Origin: Pseudomonas xantholysinigenes
Lineage (GTDB): Bacteria; Pseudomonadota; Gammaproteobacteria; Pseudomonadales; Pseudomonadaceae
Length of the DNA: 64,000 nucleotides
Assembly (NCBI RefSeq): GCF_014268885.2
Contig: NZ_CP077095.1
Span: 4,781,001-4,845,000, forward strand
Direction of reading: 5' to 3'
The translations under genes were made by a program, and so were the position numbers. Below, piece by piece: positions 1 through 9,133 of the stretch. How positions within the stretch are numbered: the first letter of the stretch is position 1; every line of letters starts with the position of its first letter. The notes beneath the pieces were generated by a model. It did not search any database, was not told the origin of the DNA, and was given only the letters and a program-made list of their open reading frames with translations.

Positions 1-683
1 ACCATGGGCGCAAGGTCCTCGACCGTCACCGCCTCGCCGATGATCGCCTGCAACGCGCGCAGCGCCGCGTCGAGGTTGTCGCCGGCCTCGATCTCCTGGG
101 CCTGGGCCAGCTCGTAGCGGGCACGGGTTTCCAGCACATCGGTGCGGGTGCCCTCGCCACCTTTGAGCCGCCGCGCGTTGAGGGTCAGCTGTTCGGCATA
201 GGTTCGTCGCTGGGCCTGGGCCAGGGCGATCTGCTCGTTGGCGAACAGCGCTGCGCTGTAGGCACCGAACAGCCGCACCATCAGTTCCTGGCCGCGCCCG
301 CGAAAGCGCTCGTCGGCCAGGGCTGCCTGGGCCAGGCCACTGCGGTACTGGCTCCAGGCGGCATAGTCGAACAGGGGCTGCTGCAGGGTCAGGGTCGAGG
401 TGTAGCTGCGGTAGTCACGCTGGGTGGTGACATCGCCGAACTGGCTGCGCTGAGTGACCTCGGAATCGTTGCGCGCACGGTTGTAGCGGTACGACAGGTT
501 CGGCAGCAGCCCAGCCCGGCCGATCGCCAGGTGCTCGACCCCAGCCAGGCGCTCGGCTGCCGCCGCCTTGAACGTCGGGTCGTTGCGCAAGGCCAGGGCA
601 TAGGCATCGCCAAGGTCCAGGGCCATGACCGGCCCACTCAAGCCCAGCAACAGGGCAACGACAGGCAAACGCATCGACATCAT
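1..683 (-). CDS. hasF: TolC-family outer membrane channel of the HasA exporter (HasF-like), 3' end outside window
   Basis: Only the first 227 codons are inside the window. The protein starts with a short hydrophobic signal region (VVALLLGLSGPVMA) and then reads as a TolC-type outer membrane efflux protein: an N-terminal LxxAYxLALRNDPTF-like segment followed by long Ala/Gln-rich helices. In type I secretion such a trimer forms the outer membrane tunnel docked by the HlyD-type adaptor. The ATG at 683 overlaps the TGA of the adaptor gene as ATGA; two further in-frame ATGs (677, 674) are possible starts. It is the last visible gene of the has operon, so its substrate is inferred to be HasA. The symbol rests on context, because TolC proteins are hard to tell apart by sequence. 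Confidence 0.85.
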   Translation of the reverse strand, partial: MMSMRLPVVALLLGLSGPVMALDLGDAYALALRNDPTFKAAAAERLAGVEHLAIGRAGLLPNLSYRYNRARNDSEVTQRSQFGDVTTQRDYRSYTSTLTLQQPLFDYAAWSQYRSGLAQAALADERFRGRGQELMVRLFGAYSAALFANEQIALAQAQRRTYAEQLTLNARRLKGGEGTRTDVLETRARYELAQAQEIEAGDNLDAALRALQAIIGEAVTVEDLAPM

Positions 684-2023
684 TCCTCCGCCAGGGCCAC
701 ATGCATGCGGTCGACCAACGGCTTGAACAGGTAGTTGAGCAGCGAGCGCTCGCCGGTACGTACAAAGGCCTCGACCGGCATGCCAGGGCGGATATCAAGC
801 CCGGCGAGCTGGCGCTGGCCGGCTTCGCTGACCTTGATCCGCACCTGGTAATAAGCCTGCTGGGTCTTCTCGTCGAGCAGTCGGTCAGCCGACACCAGCG
901 TCACCTCCCCTGGCACCCGTGGCGTGGTGCTCTGGTTGAAGGCGACGAACAGCAGCTCGACCGGCAGCCCGGGCCTGAGCCGGTCCACCAGCTCCACCGG
1001 CGCGCGGGCGTCGACCAGCAACGGCGCCTCGGCCGGGACGATCTCCATCAGTTGCTGGCCACGACCGATCACGCCACCGTTGGTGAACACGCTCAGGCCC
1101 ACCACCGTGCCGGCCACCGGCGCGCGGACCTGGGTATGGGCCAGTTCGAAATCGGCGCTGCGCAGGCGGTTGTCCAGATCTTCGGCGCTGGCCTGCAACT
1201 CGCTCAACTGCTGACGCACATCGTTCTGGAATTCCTGGCGACGTTGGCTGGCCCGCAGTTTCAGTTCCTGGATCTGGCGCCGGGTGCGGCCGATCGCGCC
1301 CAGGTCCTCGGCGATCGCACCATTGACCTGGGCCAGCAGGCGCTCGCTGTCGAGCAGACGGTTACGCGGGATGTAGCCGTCCCGGGCCAACTCACGCAGC
1401 CCGCCGAGCTGTTCGTCAAGGGCCTCGCGCTGGGCCTGCTTGCTGGCCAACGTACCCTGCAGGCCCTGCAGCGAAGCCGCGGCTCCGGCCATGCTCTCGT
1501 CGAGGCCGGCCAGTTCCATCTGCAACGCCTGCCGACGGCTGGACAGCAACTGCCGCTGGGCCTCGAGGGCCGTGGCCACCCAAGGCGTGGCGGCTTGCTC
1601 ACGCAGTGCCGGCGGAAAGTCGATCTGCGCCTGGCCGTCCCGCTCGGCCAGCAAGCGCGCCTCCCCCGCCCTGGCATTGACGTACTGCACGCGCAACGAG
1701 CCTTGCTGGGCCTGGGCCTGGGTAGCATCCAGGCGCAGCAGCACCTGGCCGGCGTCGACCCGGTCGCCGTCACGCACCAACAACTGCTCGATTACCCCGC
1801 CGGCAGGATGCTGCACCGCTTGGCGGCTACCGGCCACCACCACGTTGCCACTGACCGGCACGCCTTTGTCCAACGGCGCCAGGGCGCCCCACAGCAAAAA
1901 GCCGCCAAAGCCGGCGAGTACCAGCCAGCGCCCGGCCCGTGCCGGGCCCCGGGCATCGTCACGCAGGGGATGGACGTTCCGCGCCGTGGCCGGTGCAGGT
2001 GAAAACAACGGATGCACGCTCAT
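680..2023 (-). CDS. hasE: HlyD-family periplasmic adaptor of type I secretion (HasE-like)
   Basis: A 447-residue membrane fusion protein. It has a cytoplasmic N-terminus, one membrane segment near residues 32-50 (WLVLAGFGGFLLWGALAP), a lipoyl-like half motif (VQHPAGGVIEQLLVRDGD), long coiled-coil helices at about 100-280, and a second beta-rich half with the family signature RAPVAGTVVGL. It bridges the inner membrane ABC transporter to the TolC channel. The gene begins one base after the transporter stop (TGA C ATG) and overlaps the TolC gene by four bases, so translation is tightly coupled. Length and order match HasE/AprE/PrtE adaptors; the linked hasA makes HasE the best name. Confidence 0.9.
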   Translation of the reverse strand: MSVHPLFSPAPATARNVHPLRDDARGPARAGRWLVLAGFGGFLLWGALAPLDKGVPVSGNVVVAGSRQAVQHPAGGVIEQLLVRDGDRVDAGQVLLRLDATQAQAQQGSLRVQYVNARAGEARLLAERDGQAQIDFPPALREQAATPWVATALEAQRQLLSSRRQALQMELAGLDESMAGAAASLQGLQGTLASKQAQREALDEQLGGLRELARDGYIPRNRLLDSERLLAQVNGAIAEDLGAIGRTRRQIQELKLRASQRRQEFQNDVRQQLSELQASAEDLDNRLRSADFELAHTQVRAPVAGTVVGLSVFTNGGVIGRGQQLMEIVPAEAPLLVDARAPVELVDRLRPGLPVELLFVAFNQSTTPRVPGEVTLVSADRLLDEKTQQAYYQVRIKVSEAGQRQLAGLDIRPGMPVEAFVRTGERSLLNYLFKPLVDRMHVALAEE

Positions 2024-2024
2024 G

Positions 2025-3767
2025 TCAGGATCTCTGGCTACCTTGGTTGAAGCTGTAACTGACGCTGCCGCGCGCTGGCGCGACGGCCGGGCGTGCGGCA
2101 GCTTGCAGCACCCGGGCGGTCGGCCCGAAGTTGTGCATCTGCCCGCCCTGCAGTACCAGCAGCTTGTCCAGCCCCACCAGCAGGCTCGACTTGTGGCTGA
2201 TCATCACCACCGTGCGCGCCTGCGCCTTCAACGCCGCCAGCGCCGCGAGCAAGGCGCGCTCGCCGGCCTCGTCGAGGTTCGAGTTGGGCTCATCCAGCAC
2301 TATCAGGGCCGGCAGCCCATACAGTGCGCGGGCCAGGCCGATGCGCTGGCGCTGCCCGCCCGACAGGCCGGCACCACCCTCGCCCAGCACCGTCTCGTAG
2401 CCTTGGGGCAACTGCACAATCAGCTCGTGCACCCCGGCCAGTTGCGCCGCCGCCACCACCTGGTCAGGGTCCAGCGGGCCCAGGCGGGCGATGTTCTCGG
2501 CAATGCTGCCGGCGAACAGCTGGACATCCTGGGGCAGGTAGCCGATATGCCGGCCCAACTGTTGCCGGTCCCACTGGGCCAGCGCCGCGCCGTCCAGGCA
2601 GACCTTGCCCGCCGCCGGGCTGGCGGCGCCCACCAGCAGGCGCGCGAGGGTGCTCTTGCCAGAGCCGGAAGCACCGATCAAGCCCAGCGACTCGCCGGCC
2701 GCCAGGTCAAAACCGATACCACTCAGGCACAGTCGCTCACCTCCGGGCACCCGCCCTGCCAATTGCTCGACCCGTACCTGCCCGCGCGGCGTCGGCAACG
2801 GCATGCCAGCGGCCTGCGGCGGGTAGGCCCGCAACAACGCATCCACCCGCGCATAGGCTTGGCGCGCGGCGCCCCACTGGCGCCACACCGCGATCAGCTG
2901 GTCGATCGGTGCCAGCACGCGGGCCATGAGGATCGAACCGGCAATCATCATGCCCGGGGTGATCAGGTGCTCCAGCGCCAGCCAGGCGCCAAGCCCCAGC
3001 ACCAGTGACTGCAAGGCCAGGCGTACCGCCTTGGACAGCGCCGTGACAGCGGCCATGCGTTCGCTGCCCAGGTTCTGCAAGGCCAGAAAGCCCTGCTGCA
3101 AAACGCTCCAGCGCTGCCGCACCACCCCGAGCATGCCCATGGCGGCGATCGCCTCGGCGTTGCGCAGGTTGCCCGCTGCCTGCTGCATGGCCTGTTGCGA
3201 CAACTGCCCGGCCTCGGCGAACGGGCCCTGGGTCAGGCGTTCGTTGAGCCATGCCAGGCCGGCCAGCAACACCGCGCCCACCAGCGCCAGCAAGCCCAGC
3301 CAGGGGCTGAACAGGGAAATCACCAACAGATAGAGCGGAAACCACGGCGCATCGAAGAAGGCAAATAGCACCTGCCCGGTGGCGAACTGGCGCAAGCTGG
3401 TGAGGTCGGCCAACACCTGTTGCGCGCCGTCCCGGTGCCCGGCCAGGCTCGCCTGGCTGGCGGCCTCGAACACCCGCGGCGCCAGGCGCAGGTCCAGGCG
3501 AGTGCCCAGGCGGATCAGCACTTGGCTGCGCAGCCACTCCAGCGCGCCCATGAAGGCGAACAGGCCCAGCACCATCAGGCTGAGCATCAGCAGGGTCATC
3601 TCGTTGCCCGATGACAGTACCCGGTCGTAGACCTGCAGCATGTACAGCGCCGGCGCCAGCATCAACAGGTTGATCACGGCGGTGAACAGGGCGACGTTGC
3701 CCAGCCCGCCACGGCAATCGAGCAGGGCCTGGCGCAATTCGCCGGTGGCTTTGCGGGGTGTTTTCAT
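2025..3767 (-). CDS. hasD: Type I secretion ABC transporter/permease (HasD-like)
   Basis: A 580-residue fused membrane-ATPase half transporter of the PrtD/AprD/HasD family. Six membrane helices fill roughly residues 20-300. The ATPase domain has Walker [10 protein letters not shown], signature [15 protein letters not shown], Walker [13 protein letters not shown] and the switch His (MISHK). The start is set at the ATG opening [18 protein letters not shown], which aligns with family members; the upstream in-frame extension to 3908 covers the hairpin and is not protein-like. There is no N-terminal C39-like domain, as expected for exporters of proteins with uncleaved C-terminal signals. Its substrate is inferred to be HasA, encoded just upstream. 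Confidence 0.93.
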   Translation of the reverse strand: MKTPRKATGELRQALLDCRGGLGNVALFTAVINLLMLAPALYMLQVYDRVLSSGNEMTLLMLSLMVLGLFAFMGALEWLRSQVLIRLGTRLDLRLAPRVFEAASQASLAGHRDGAQQVLADLTSLRQFATGQVLFAFFDAPWFPLYLLVISLFSPWLGLLALVGAVLLAGLAWLNERLTQGPFAEAGQLSQQAMQQAAGNLRNAEAIAAMGMLGVVRQRWSVLQQGFLALQNLGSERMAAVTALSKAVRLALQSLVLGLGAWLALEHLITPGMMIAGSILMARVLAPIDQLIAVWRQWGAARQAYARVDALLRAYPPQAAGMPLPTPRGQVRVEQLAGRVPGGERLCLSGIGFDLAAGESLGLIGASGSGKSTLARLLVGAASPAAGKVCLDGAALAQWDRQQLGRHIGYLPQDVQLFAGSIAENIARLGPLDPDQVVAAAQLAGVHELIVQLPQGYETVLGEGGAGLSGGQRQRIGLARALYGLPALIVLDEPNSNLDEAGERALLAALAALKAQARTVVMISHKSSLLVGLDKLLVLQGGQMHNFGPTARVLQAAARPAVAPARGSVSYSFNQGSQRS

Positions 3768-3883
3768 CGATGGCCTCGACAAGCGGGGCGAGCGCGCCAT
3801 TGACCCGACGGCGCTCGCCTCGCAGAATTCGCTGGCACCACGGCCTGGGCCCGGCAAGACACGGGCCGTGATGCGAACACAGC

Positions 3884-3913
3884 GGCCAATGGCGGAGCGA
3901 TCTGCCATTGGCC
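3884..3913. promoter_or_regulatory. Stem-loop between hasA and hasD
   Basis: A perfect 10-base inverted repeat, GGCCAATGGC and GCCATTGGCC, separated by 10 bases, lies 17 bases after the hasA stop. In the direction of has transcription no T-run follows the stem; the T5 run sits on the other side. It is better read as a stabilising or attenuating hairpin than as a full terminator. Such a structure would allow far more HasA mRNA than exporter mRNA, which suits an operon making an exported substrate and its transporter. Function is inferred. Confidence 0.65.
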
Positions 3914-3929
3914 TTTTTCATGCCTGGCT

Positions 3930-4547
3930 TCAGGCGGCCAGGGCCAGGTCCTCGGGCAGCGCCTGCACGCCTACAGCCTCGGCCGAGGCGACGCTGGCGG
4001 CAGCACCACTCAAGGCGGCGGCGACCACATCGAAGGTGTCGTTGGTCGACACGCCATAGCTGGCCAGCAGGTTGTCCAGCACGCCCTCCAGGGCCGACGT
4101 GTTGCCTTGCATCAGACCGTAGATCACGCCCTGCACTTCGTTGCCGGCACGGCCTGCGCCCTGCGCGGCATCCAGGTCCAGGCCATTGAAGCTGACCACA
4201 TAGTTGCCCAGGGTGAAATCACTGCCGCTGCCGCCGCCCAGCACTTCGCCCAGCGAGACGTTGTCCAGCGAGCCCCACAGGTAGTGGTTGAGGTTGTCGC
4301 CTGGCGCCTTGGACGGGTCGAACACATAGTGCAGGCCGTTGGCGCTGTCGCTGTCGGCGATGAAGGCGTAGTCCGAGCTGTTGCGGCCGTGGGTGGCGTA
4401 CTGGTCGCCGTCGAAGGTGCCGTTGCTGAAGCCGCCGGTGTTGCTGTAGCCGTGGCCGGCGGTGACGAAGCCGGCGCTCCAGAAGGCCAGGTAGTCGTCG
4501 ATGGTCGAGCTGGCGAAGGCGGCATCGTAGTTGACGGAAAGGGTCAT
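3930..4547 (-). CDS. hasA: Haemophore HasA
   Basis: A 205-residue secreted haem-binding protein without an N-terminal signal peptide. It begins MTLSVNYDAAFASSTIDDYL, close to HasA of Serratia and P. aeruginosa. Haem-ligand candidates are H32, in the loop GFVTAGHGY, and Y74 in LHYVF, with H88 (NHYLWGSLD) as the tyrosine-supporting histidine; known proteins use H32, Y75 and H83. The C-terminus VGVQALPEDLALAA closely matches the P. aeruginosa HasAp secretion signal. The ATG at 4547 was chosen because the protein aligns from its first residue; the longer open frame upstream is not conserved. It should leave the cell through HasDEF and pass haem to HasR. Confidence 0.96.
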   Translation of the reverse strand: MTLSVNYDAAFASSTIDDYLAFWSAGFVTAGHGYSNTGGFSNGTFDGDQYATHGRNSSDYAFIADSDSANGLHYVFDPSKAPGDNLNHYLWGSLDNVSLGEVLGGGSGSDFTLGNYVVSFNGLDLDAAQGAGRAGNEVQGVIYGLMQGNTSALEGVLDNLLASYGVSTNDTFDVVAAALSGAAASVASAEAVGVQALPEDLALAA

Positions 4548-4577
4548 GACAGTTCCTCGTTGTTGCACAGTGATGAC

Positions 4578-4601
4578 GAAGGCGTGTTCAGGTGCCTTCG
4601 C
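4578..4601. promoter_or_regulatory. Small stem-loop in the hasR-hasA gap
   Basis: A 7-base inverted repeat, CGAAGGC and GCCTTCG, with a 10-base loop lies in the 83-base gap between hasR and hasA. No T-run follows in the direction of transcription, so read-through is expected. It may protect the 3' end of hasR mRNA or mark a processing point. This is seen as sequence only; the function is a guess. Confidence 0.4.
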
Positions 4602-4630
4602 GTCGCCCGGAATGGGCAAACCCGGTTGGA

Positions 4631-7384
4631 TCAGAAGCGGTACTCGAGCATGCCGCTCAAGGTGCGGCCACGGGCCAGCGACAGGTTGTTGCCGTCGCCC
4701 ATGGCCACGAAATAGGCCTCGTCGGTGGCGTTCTCCAGCGACAGGGCCAGGTTCAGGCTGGGGGTCATCCAGTAGCTGGCATAGAGGTCGTAGACCGTGT
4801 ATTGCGGCCACTGGGCCTGGTCGATCTGGTTGTAGGTGTGGCTCTTGAGGTTTTCGCCGTTGCCTTCGCTGTAGCGCACGCGCATGCCCACATCCAGGGT
4901 GCGCTCGAGCAGGCGCATGCCCAGGGTCAGGGCGCCACGGTCGGCGGGCATGTACGAGGCGTTGCCCATGATGTCGCCGCAGCTGACGATGTTGTTGGTG
5001 TCGCTAGCGCCCTCGGCGCGTGAGACCCGCACCGGCAGCATGATGATGCGGCTGCCCACCCGCACCGGGCGCATCACCGTACCGGCGCTGACCAGGCGCT
5101 GGGCGCCACCCATGTAGAACTGGTTGGAGCAGAATTCATTGCTGCCGATCATGTGGGTGTAGCTGAGCTGGCCGTAGTAGGCGCCGGCGTCGTAGTCCAG
5201 GCTGTACTCCACCCCACGAAAGCGCGTGGTTTCCAGGTTGTTCTGGTAGGCCGAACGCCCCAGGGCAATACCCGCCACGCTGCTGCCGGGCAGCGAGACG
5301 TTGGTGTCGAGGAACGAGAAGTTGTCGATGCGTGTGTCGAAGTAGGCGACCTTGGCGCCGAAGCGGTCGCCGTCGCGCAGCAGCGACTCCTTGAAGATGT
5401 TCAACCCCAGCTCCCAGTTGTGCGACTCCTCGGCCTTGAGGAACGGATTGGGGTAGACCATCTCGGCACTGCCGCCGGCATGCGGGCGGCCGCTCATGAA
5501 CACTTCGGTCACCGCCGGCGGACGCCAGCCACGGCCCCAGCGGGTGTACAGCTGCAGCCACTCAGGCCCGGGCTTGACGGCGATACCGAAGGTCGGCGAG
5601 AAACGCCCCTCCTCGGTGTCTTCGTCGAAAATCATGTGGGTCTGCTGGCGAGTGAGGCCAACTTCGGTGACCCCTTCGGGGTACATCCAGGTGGTGACAC
5701 CGGTCTTGCCACTCAAGCGGTAACGGTCATAGCGCAGGCCGGCATCCAGGGTCAGCCAGTCGGCATGCTCGTAGGTGAGGTTGCCGAACAGGCTGGCCAT
5801 CACCCGCTTGCCCTTGGGGTTGGCGCCCTGCACATACGGCAGCGACTCCACTTCGTTGGCCGCGGCGATACGCTCGGTGCTGGGGCGAAAGCTGTCCTGG
5901 AACAGCTCGGTGCCATAGTTGAAGCTCAGCGTATCGGCCTGGCCCAGGTGCCAGCGCGAGGTGTTCTGCACCTGCAGGCCCCAGGTGTCGGTCTGGAAGC
6001 GGTCGCTGTAGGCCTCGACGCGGTTGCCGGTGCCGGCGCTGGCCAGGTTGTCGGCGTTCCAACGGTCCTGGCGGGTGGTGACGAAGTACAGCTTGGCCTT
6101 GAAGTCGACCAGGTCGTTGTCCGGGGTGAAGCTGTAGTCGAGCGCGGCATTCCTGGCGTTGATGTCGTTGGTGCCGGTGACCCGGTAGTAGTAGCGGTTG
6201 CTGCTGCTGTCGTTGTAGGTCCAGGCGTCCTTGCTGTCGGTGTCGGTCTCGAAATAGCTGAACTGCAGGCGCTGGTCGTCGGCCAGGTTCAGGCCAAGCT
6301 TGAACAGCTGCGAGCGGGTCACGCTGTCCATCGCGCCCACTTCGCCATGCAGCCAGCTTTTCCAGGCCTCGCGGTTCTCCAGCTTGCCGCGGATCTGCGT
6401 GCCGAGGTTGTCGGCGTTCTGCGTGCCGCTGCGGTAGTTGCCGAAATGCCGTTCGCTGTGGCCGATCAGGATGTCACCAGCCTGGTTGCCGACGGCGAAC
6501 AGCGCGCTGCCATTGAAGTAGGTGCCATTACCCAGCTCGCCGATGCCGTGGCCGGCACGCAGGCGGCCACCGATTTCTTTGCCCGGGCCGAGCAGGTCAC
6601 GGGCCTCGACCGTGTTGAAACTGGCGATGCCGCCGATCACCCCGGCGCCGCCCATGCCGGCCGAGGTGCCTTTGTCGATCTCGACGCCCTGGATGAACTC
6701 CGGGTCGATGAACATCACGCCGTTGCGCTGCTGGTGGCCATTGACGTTGAAGTTCTGGCGCATGCCATCGATGTTCATGTTGACCCGACCATAGTCCTGC
6801 ACGCCGCGGATGTTCACCGACAGCCCGGGGTCACGCTGGTTGACGGCGGTGTACACGCCCGCCGTCTGCTCCAACAGGTCGGCGGCGTGCCGTGGGGCGC
6901 GCTGCTCGATCTGTTCGCGGGTGATCACGCTGACCGCACGCGGCGCCTGGTAGACCCAGTCACCCTCGCGCTGCGAGTCGACATGGGTGGTGTCCAGTTC
7001 CAGCGCCTGGTCCGCCTCGCCGACGCGCTCCAGGCCCACCTGGTCGGCGGCGCTGAAGCGGTAGCGTACCGGCGTGCCACGCAACAGCTGGCGCAGCCCC
7101 TCCTCGACCGCATGGCTGCCCCGCAGCCCGTCACTGCGCAGCCCCGCCAGCTTGCGGCTGTCGAAGAACACCTGCACCCCGGATTGCTCGGCATAGGCCA
7201 GCACGGCACTGTCGAGCGCCTGGGCCGGGATATCGAAGCGGATCAGTTGGCGGTTGCTGCCCTGTGGCTCGGCAGCCTGGGCCATGCCGATCGCCATTGG
7301 CAGGGCACAACTGCCCAGGGCCAGGCCACCGACCAGGGCAAGGTGCCGAAGGGGACGCAAAGGTTGTTGTCGTGGCGTGCTCAC
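4631..7384 (-). CDS. hasR: TonB-dependent haemophore/haem receptor HasR
   Basis: A 917-residue outer membrane receptor. It has a signal peptide ending near AQAA (residue 38), then an STN signalling domain at about 46-110 (FDIPAQALDSAVLAYAEQSG), a probable TonB box near 129-137, a plug at about 145-270 with IRGVQDYGRVNMNIDGMRQ, and a 22-strand barrel ending LSGMLEYRF. A histidine in the plug loop (H217, NVNGHQQ) and one in an extracellular loop (H635, GRPHAGG) are candidates for the two haem-ligand histidines known in HasR. The STN domain means it signals to the FecR-type protein encoded upstream. It lies between hasS and hasA on the same strand. Confidence 0.94.
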   Translation of the reverse strand: MSTPRQQPLRPLRHLALVGGLALGSCALPMAIGMAQAAEPQGSNRQLIRFDIPAQALDSAVLAYAEQSGVQVFFDSRKLAGLRSDGLRGSHAVEEGLRQLLRGTPVRYRFSAADQVGLERVGEADQALELDTTHVDSQREGDWVYQAPRAVSVITREQIEQRAPRHAADLLEQTAGVYTAVNQRDPGLSVNIRGVQDYGRVNMNIDGMRQNFNVNGHQQRNGVMFIDPEFIQGVEIDKGTSAGMGGAGVIGGIASFNTVEARDLLGPGKEIGGRLRAGHGIGELGNGTYFNGSALFAVGNQAGDILIGHSERHFGNYRSGTQNADNLGTQIRGKLENREAWKSWLHGEVGAMDSVTRSQLFKLGLNLADDQRLQFSYFETDTDSKDAWTYNDSSSNRYYYRVTGTNDINARNAALDYSFTPDNDLVDFKAKLYFVTTRQDRWNADNLASAGTGNRVEAYSDRFQTDTWGLQVQNTSRWHLGQADTLSFNYGTELFQDSFRPSTERIAAANEVESLPYVQGANPKGKRVMASLFGNLTYEHADWLTLDAGLRYDRYRLSGKTGVTTWMYPEGVTEVGLTRQQTHMIFDEDTEEGRFSPTFGIAVKPGPEWLQLYTRWGRGWRPPAVTEVFMSGRPHAGGSAEMVYPNPFLKAEESHNWELGLNIFKESLLRDGDRFGAKVAYFDTRIDNFSFLDTNVSLPGSSVAGIALGRSAYQNNLETTRFRGVEYSLDYDAGAYYGQLSYTHMIGSNEFCSNQFYMGGAQRLVSAGTVMRPVRVGSRIIMLPVRVSRAEGASDTNNIVSCGDIMGNASYMPADRGALTLGMRLLERTLDVGMRVRYSEGNGENLKSHTYNQIDQAQWPQYTVYDLYASYWMTPSLNLALSLENATDEAYFVAMGDGNNLSLARGRTLSGMLEYRF

Positions 7385-7415
7385 TGCGATTGCTCGTCCG
7401 TTGTTGGCGTTTTCT

Positions 7416-7434
7416 AGTAATGAAAATCAATCTC
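7416..7434 (-). promoter_or_regulatory. Fur-like box upstream of hasR
   Basis: On the minus strand GAGATTGATTTTCATTACT matches the 19-base Fur consensus at about 14 positions. It sits 32-50 bases before the hasR start, in the 117-base gap after the anti-sigma gene. The placement suggests direct iron repression of a separate hasRADEF promoter, probably combined with the sigma factor encoded upstream. This is a match by eye; binding is inferred. Confidence 0.55.
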
Positions 7435-7501
7435 AACAATCAGACGAGCAACACGGAAAAAGTCAGTAAGCAAAAGCGAAAGTTTTTTTACCCCGGCGTT
7501 T

Positions 7502-8563
7502 TCAGTAGATCAGTGCCAGCCCCGGCAGCTCGACCAGGCGAGCCTTGAGCTCATTGCCGAGGACCGCCGGCACGCTGTCGAGGTTGTCCAGACGGAACAC
7601 GCCGCTGACCTGGCGCTGCGCCAGCTGCCCGCTGGCGACCACGATACGCCCTGGGCGGTACTGGTTGAGCCGCGCGACCACCTCGCCCAGCGGCTGGCGC
7701 TCGAACACCAGCACACCGCGCTGCCAGTCGGTGGCACGCCGCAGGTCATGCTGCGGCCAGGGGCGCAGCCCCGTGCGCTGGTCGTAGCGCAGGCTGTCGC
7801 CTTCTTCGAGCTCCTGGCTGGCCTGGCCTTGTCGCGGGGGTGTTTGCAGCTCGACCGCCACGCGGTGCTCGAGCATGCCGACCCAACCGCCCTCGCCCGC
7901 CGCCCCGACCACGAAACGAGTACCCAGCGCGCGGCTGGTGGCGCCGGCGTACTCGACCACGAACGGGCGTGCCTCCGCAGCCGTGACTGGCGCGGCGGTG
8001 AAGATCGCCTCGCCGGACAGCAAACGCACACGCCGCTCCTGGGCGTCGAAAGCCAGCTGGATCGCGCTGCCGCTGTCCAGATCGACTCGGCTGCCATCGG
8101 GCAAGGTCACCTGGCGGACCTCGCCGGCGACGGTACGGTAGTCCGCCTGCCAACCCAACCATGCCTGGGGTCCCCACTGCACCGCCAATACCGCCAGCAG
8201 CAGCGCGGCGGCACTGGCCAGGCCGCGCCGAAAGCGCGGACGACGGTGCCTGGGCGTGGCCAGGGCACGGGGTGCCAGCGCCCGGGAGGGCGCGGCGGCG
8301 GGCAAATCCGCCAACTGCCCAAGGTCGGCCCAGGTCGCCTGGGCCAAGGCATAGGCCCGGGCATGCCGCGGATCACGGTCGCACCACTGCGCCAACGCTT
8401 GCTGCTGCGCCGGGCTCAAGGGGCCGGCGCACTCCCGCACCACCCACTCGGCGGCCTGCTCGCGGATGGCTTGCTCGTTCTGGCTGCTCACAGGGTTCTC
8501 TCGCGATCTGGTTATGTCTGGGCTGACGTCTGAAGCGGCATTTGTCAGTAAACCGTCGGTCAT
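7502..8563 (-). CDS. hasS: FecR-family anti-sigma/sigma regulator (HasS-like)
   Basis: A 353-residue inner membrane regulator. An N-terminal cytoplasmic FecR_N (DUF4880) segment around residues 30-85 contains AAEWVVRECAGPLSPAQQQALAQW. One membrane helix lies near 113-131, followed by the periplasmic FecR domain (VTLPDGSRVDLDSGSAIQLAF) and a C-terminal domain that would meet the HasR STN domain. It holds the sigma factor inactive until haemophore-bound HasR signals. The ATG at 8563 overlaps the sigma stop (ATGA). A later GTG at 8491, just before SSQNEQAIREQ, is also plausible because homologous sequence begins there. Confidence 0.88.
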   Translation of the reverse strand: MTDGLLTNAASDVSPDITRSRENPVSSQNEQAIREQAAEWVVRECAGPLSPAQQQALAQWCDRDPRHARAYALAQATWADLGQLADLPAAAPSRALAPRALATPRHRRPRFRRGLASAAALLLAVLAVQWGPQAWLGWQADYRTVAGEVRQVTLPDGSRVDLDSGSAIQLAFDAQERRVRLLSGEAIFTAAPVTAAEARPFVVEYAGATSRALGTRFVVGAAGEGGWVGMLEHRVAVELQTPPRQGQASQELEEGDSLRYDQRTGLRPWPQHDLRRATDWQRGVLVFERQPLGEVVARLNQYRPGRIVVASGQLAQRQVSGVFRLDNLDSVPAVLGNELKARLVELPGLALIY

Positions 8564-9063
8564 TCCGTTTCCTGCAGGCACTGCATCACATAGGCCAGGG
8601 CCTTGGCCAGGTGCTTCTGCACAGAGCTGTCGGAGATTCCCAGGTGACGGGCGACCTCGGCGTGGGTCATGCCTTCCAGGCGGTTGAGCCGGAACACCTG
8701 GCGGGTGCGCTCGGGCAACTCGCCAAGGATCGCCTGCAAGCGCCGCAGGTGCTGCTCGCGGGCGGCGTGCTCGTCAACCCCGGGACAGTCCTCGACAATG
8801 CCCTCCAGGGCTTCATGGGGGACCAGGTCGGTCTTGCGCCGCTGCTGCTGGCGCAGGTGATCCACCATCAGGTTGTGCGCGGTGCGGTACAGATAAGCCT
8901 GGGCGTTGTCGATCGGTTCGGCACGCTGCTGCTCGGCCAGGCGCACGAAGCTGTCCTGCACCAGGTCGGCGGCCAGCTGCGGGTCGCGCACCTTGCGCGA
9001 GAGCAGGCCCTGAAGGTTTTTCGCGTGCTTGAGAAACAGCCGCTTGAGGTCTAACTCCGCCAC
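8560..9063 (-). CDS. hasI: ECF sigma factor of the FecI type (HasI-like)
   Basis: A 167-residue iron-starvation sigma factor. Region 2 contains DLVQDSFVRLAEQ and AYLYRTAHNLMVDHLR; region 4 contains LPERTRQVFRLNRLEGMTHAEVARHLGISDSSVQKHL. It should direct RNA polymerase to the has receptor/haemophore promoter when released by the FecR protein. No ATG is available in frame. The GTG at 9063 is preferred because GGAG lies five bases upstream; a TTG at 9087 would add eight residues without similarity. A Fur-like box lies about 40 bases upstream, so iron should control the whole cascade. Confidence 0.88.
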   Translation of the reverse strand: MAELDLKRLFLKHAKNLQGLLSRKVRDPQLAADLVQDSFVRLAEQQRAEPIDNAQAYLYRTAHNLMVDHLRQQQRRKTDLVPHEALEGIVEDCPGVDEHAAREQHLRRLQAILGELPERTRQVFRLNRLEGMTHAEVARHLGISDSSVQKHLAKALAYVMQCLQETE

Positions 9064-9105
9064 ACGCACTCCATGGGGTGGTCGCAAGGTGGCGGTATGC
9101 TACTT

Positions 9106-9124
9106 GTTGTTGAGAATCACTTGC
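9106..9124 (-). promoter_or_regulatory. Fur-like box upstream of the sigma factor gene
   Basis: The minus strand reads GCAAGTGATTCTCAACAAC, matching the Fur consensus at about 13 of 19 positions with the core TGATTCTCA intact. It lies 43-61 bases before the GTG start of the sigma gene, a normal position for repression by Fur. Match made by eye. Confidence 0.6.
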
Positions 9125-9133
9125 AAGAAGACA

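Noticed and set aside
4548..4811. Upstream extension of hasA in frame
   Set aside because: It overlaps the end of hasR and is not similar to HasA, which aligns from the ATG at 4547.
5153..7417. Long plus-strand open frame (754 codons) opposite hasR
   Set aside because: It is an antisense shadow of the HasR frame in GC-rich DNA, with Val/Ala/Gly-biased composition and no family features or ribosome site.
7435..7501. Possible terminator after hasS with a T7 run near 7484
   Set aside because: The T-run lies on the plus strand with no stem before it in the direction of has transcription.
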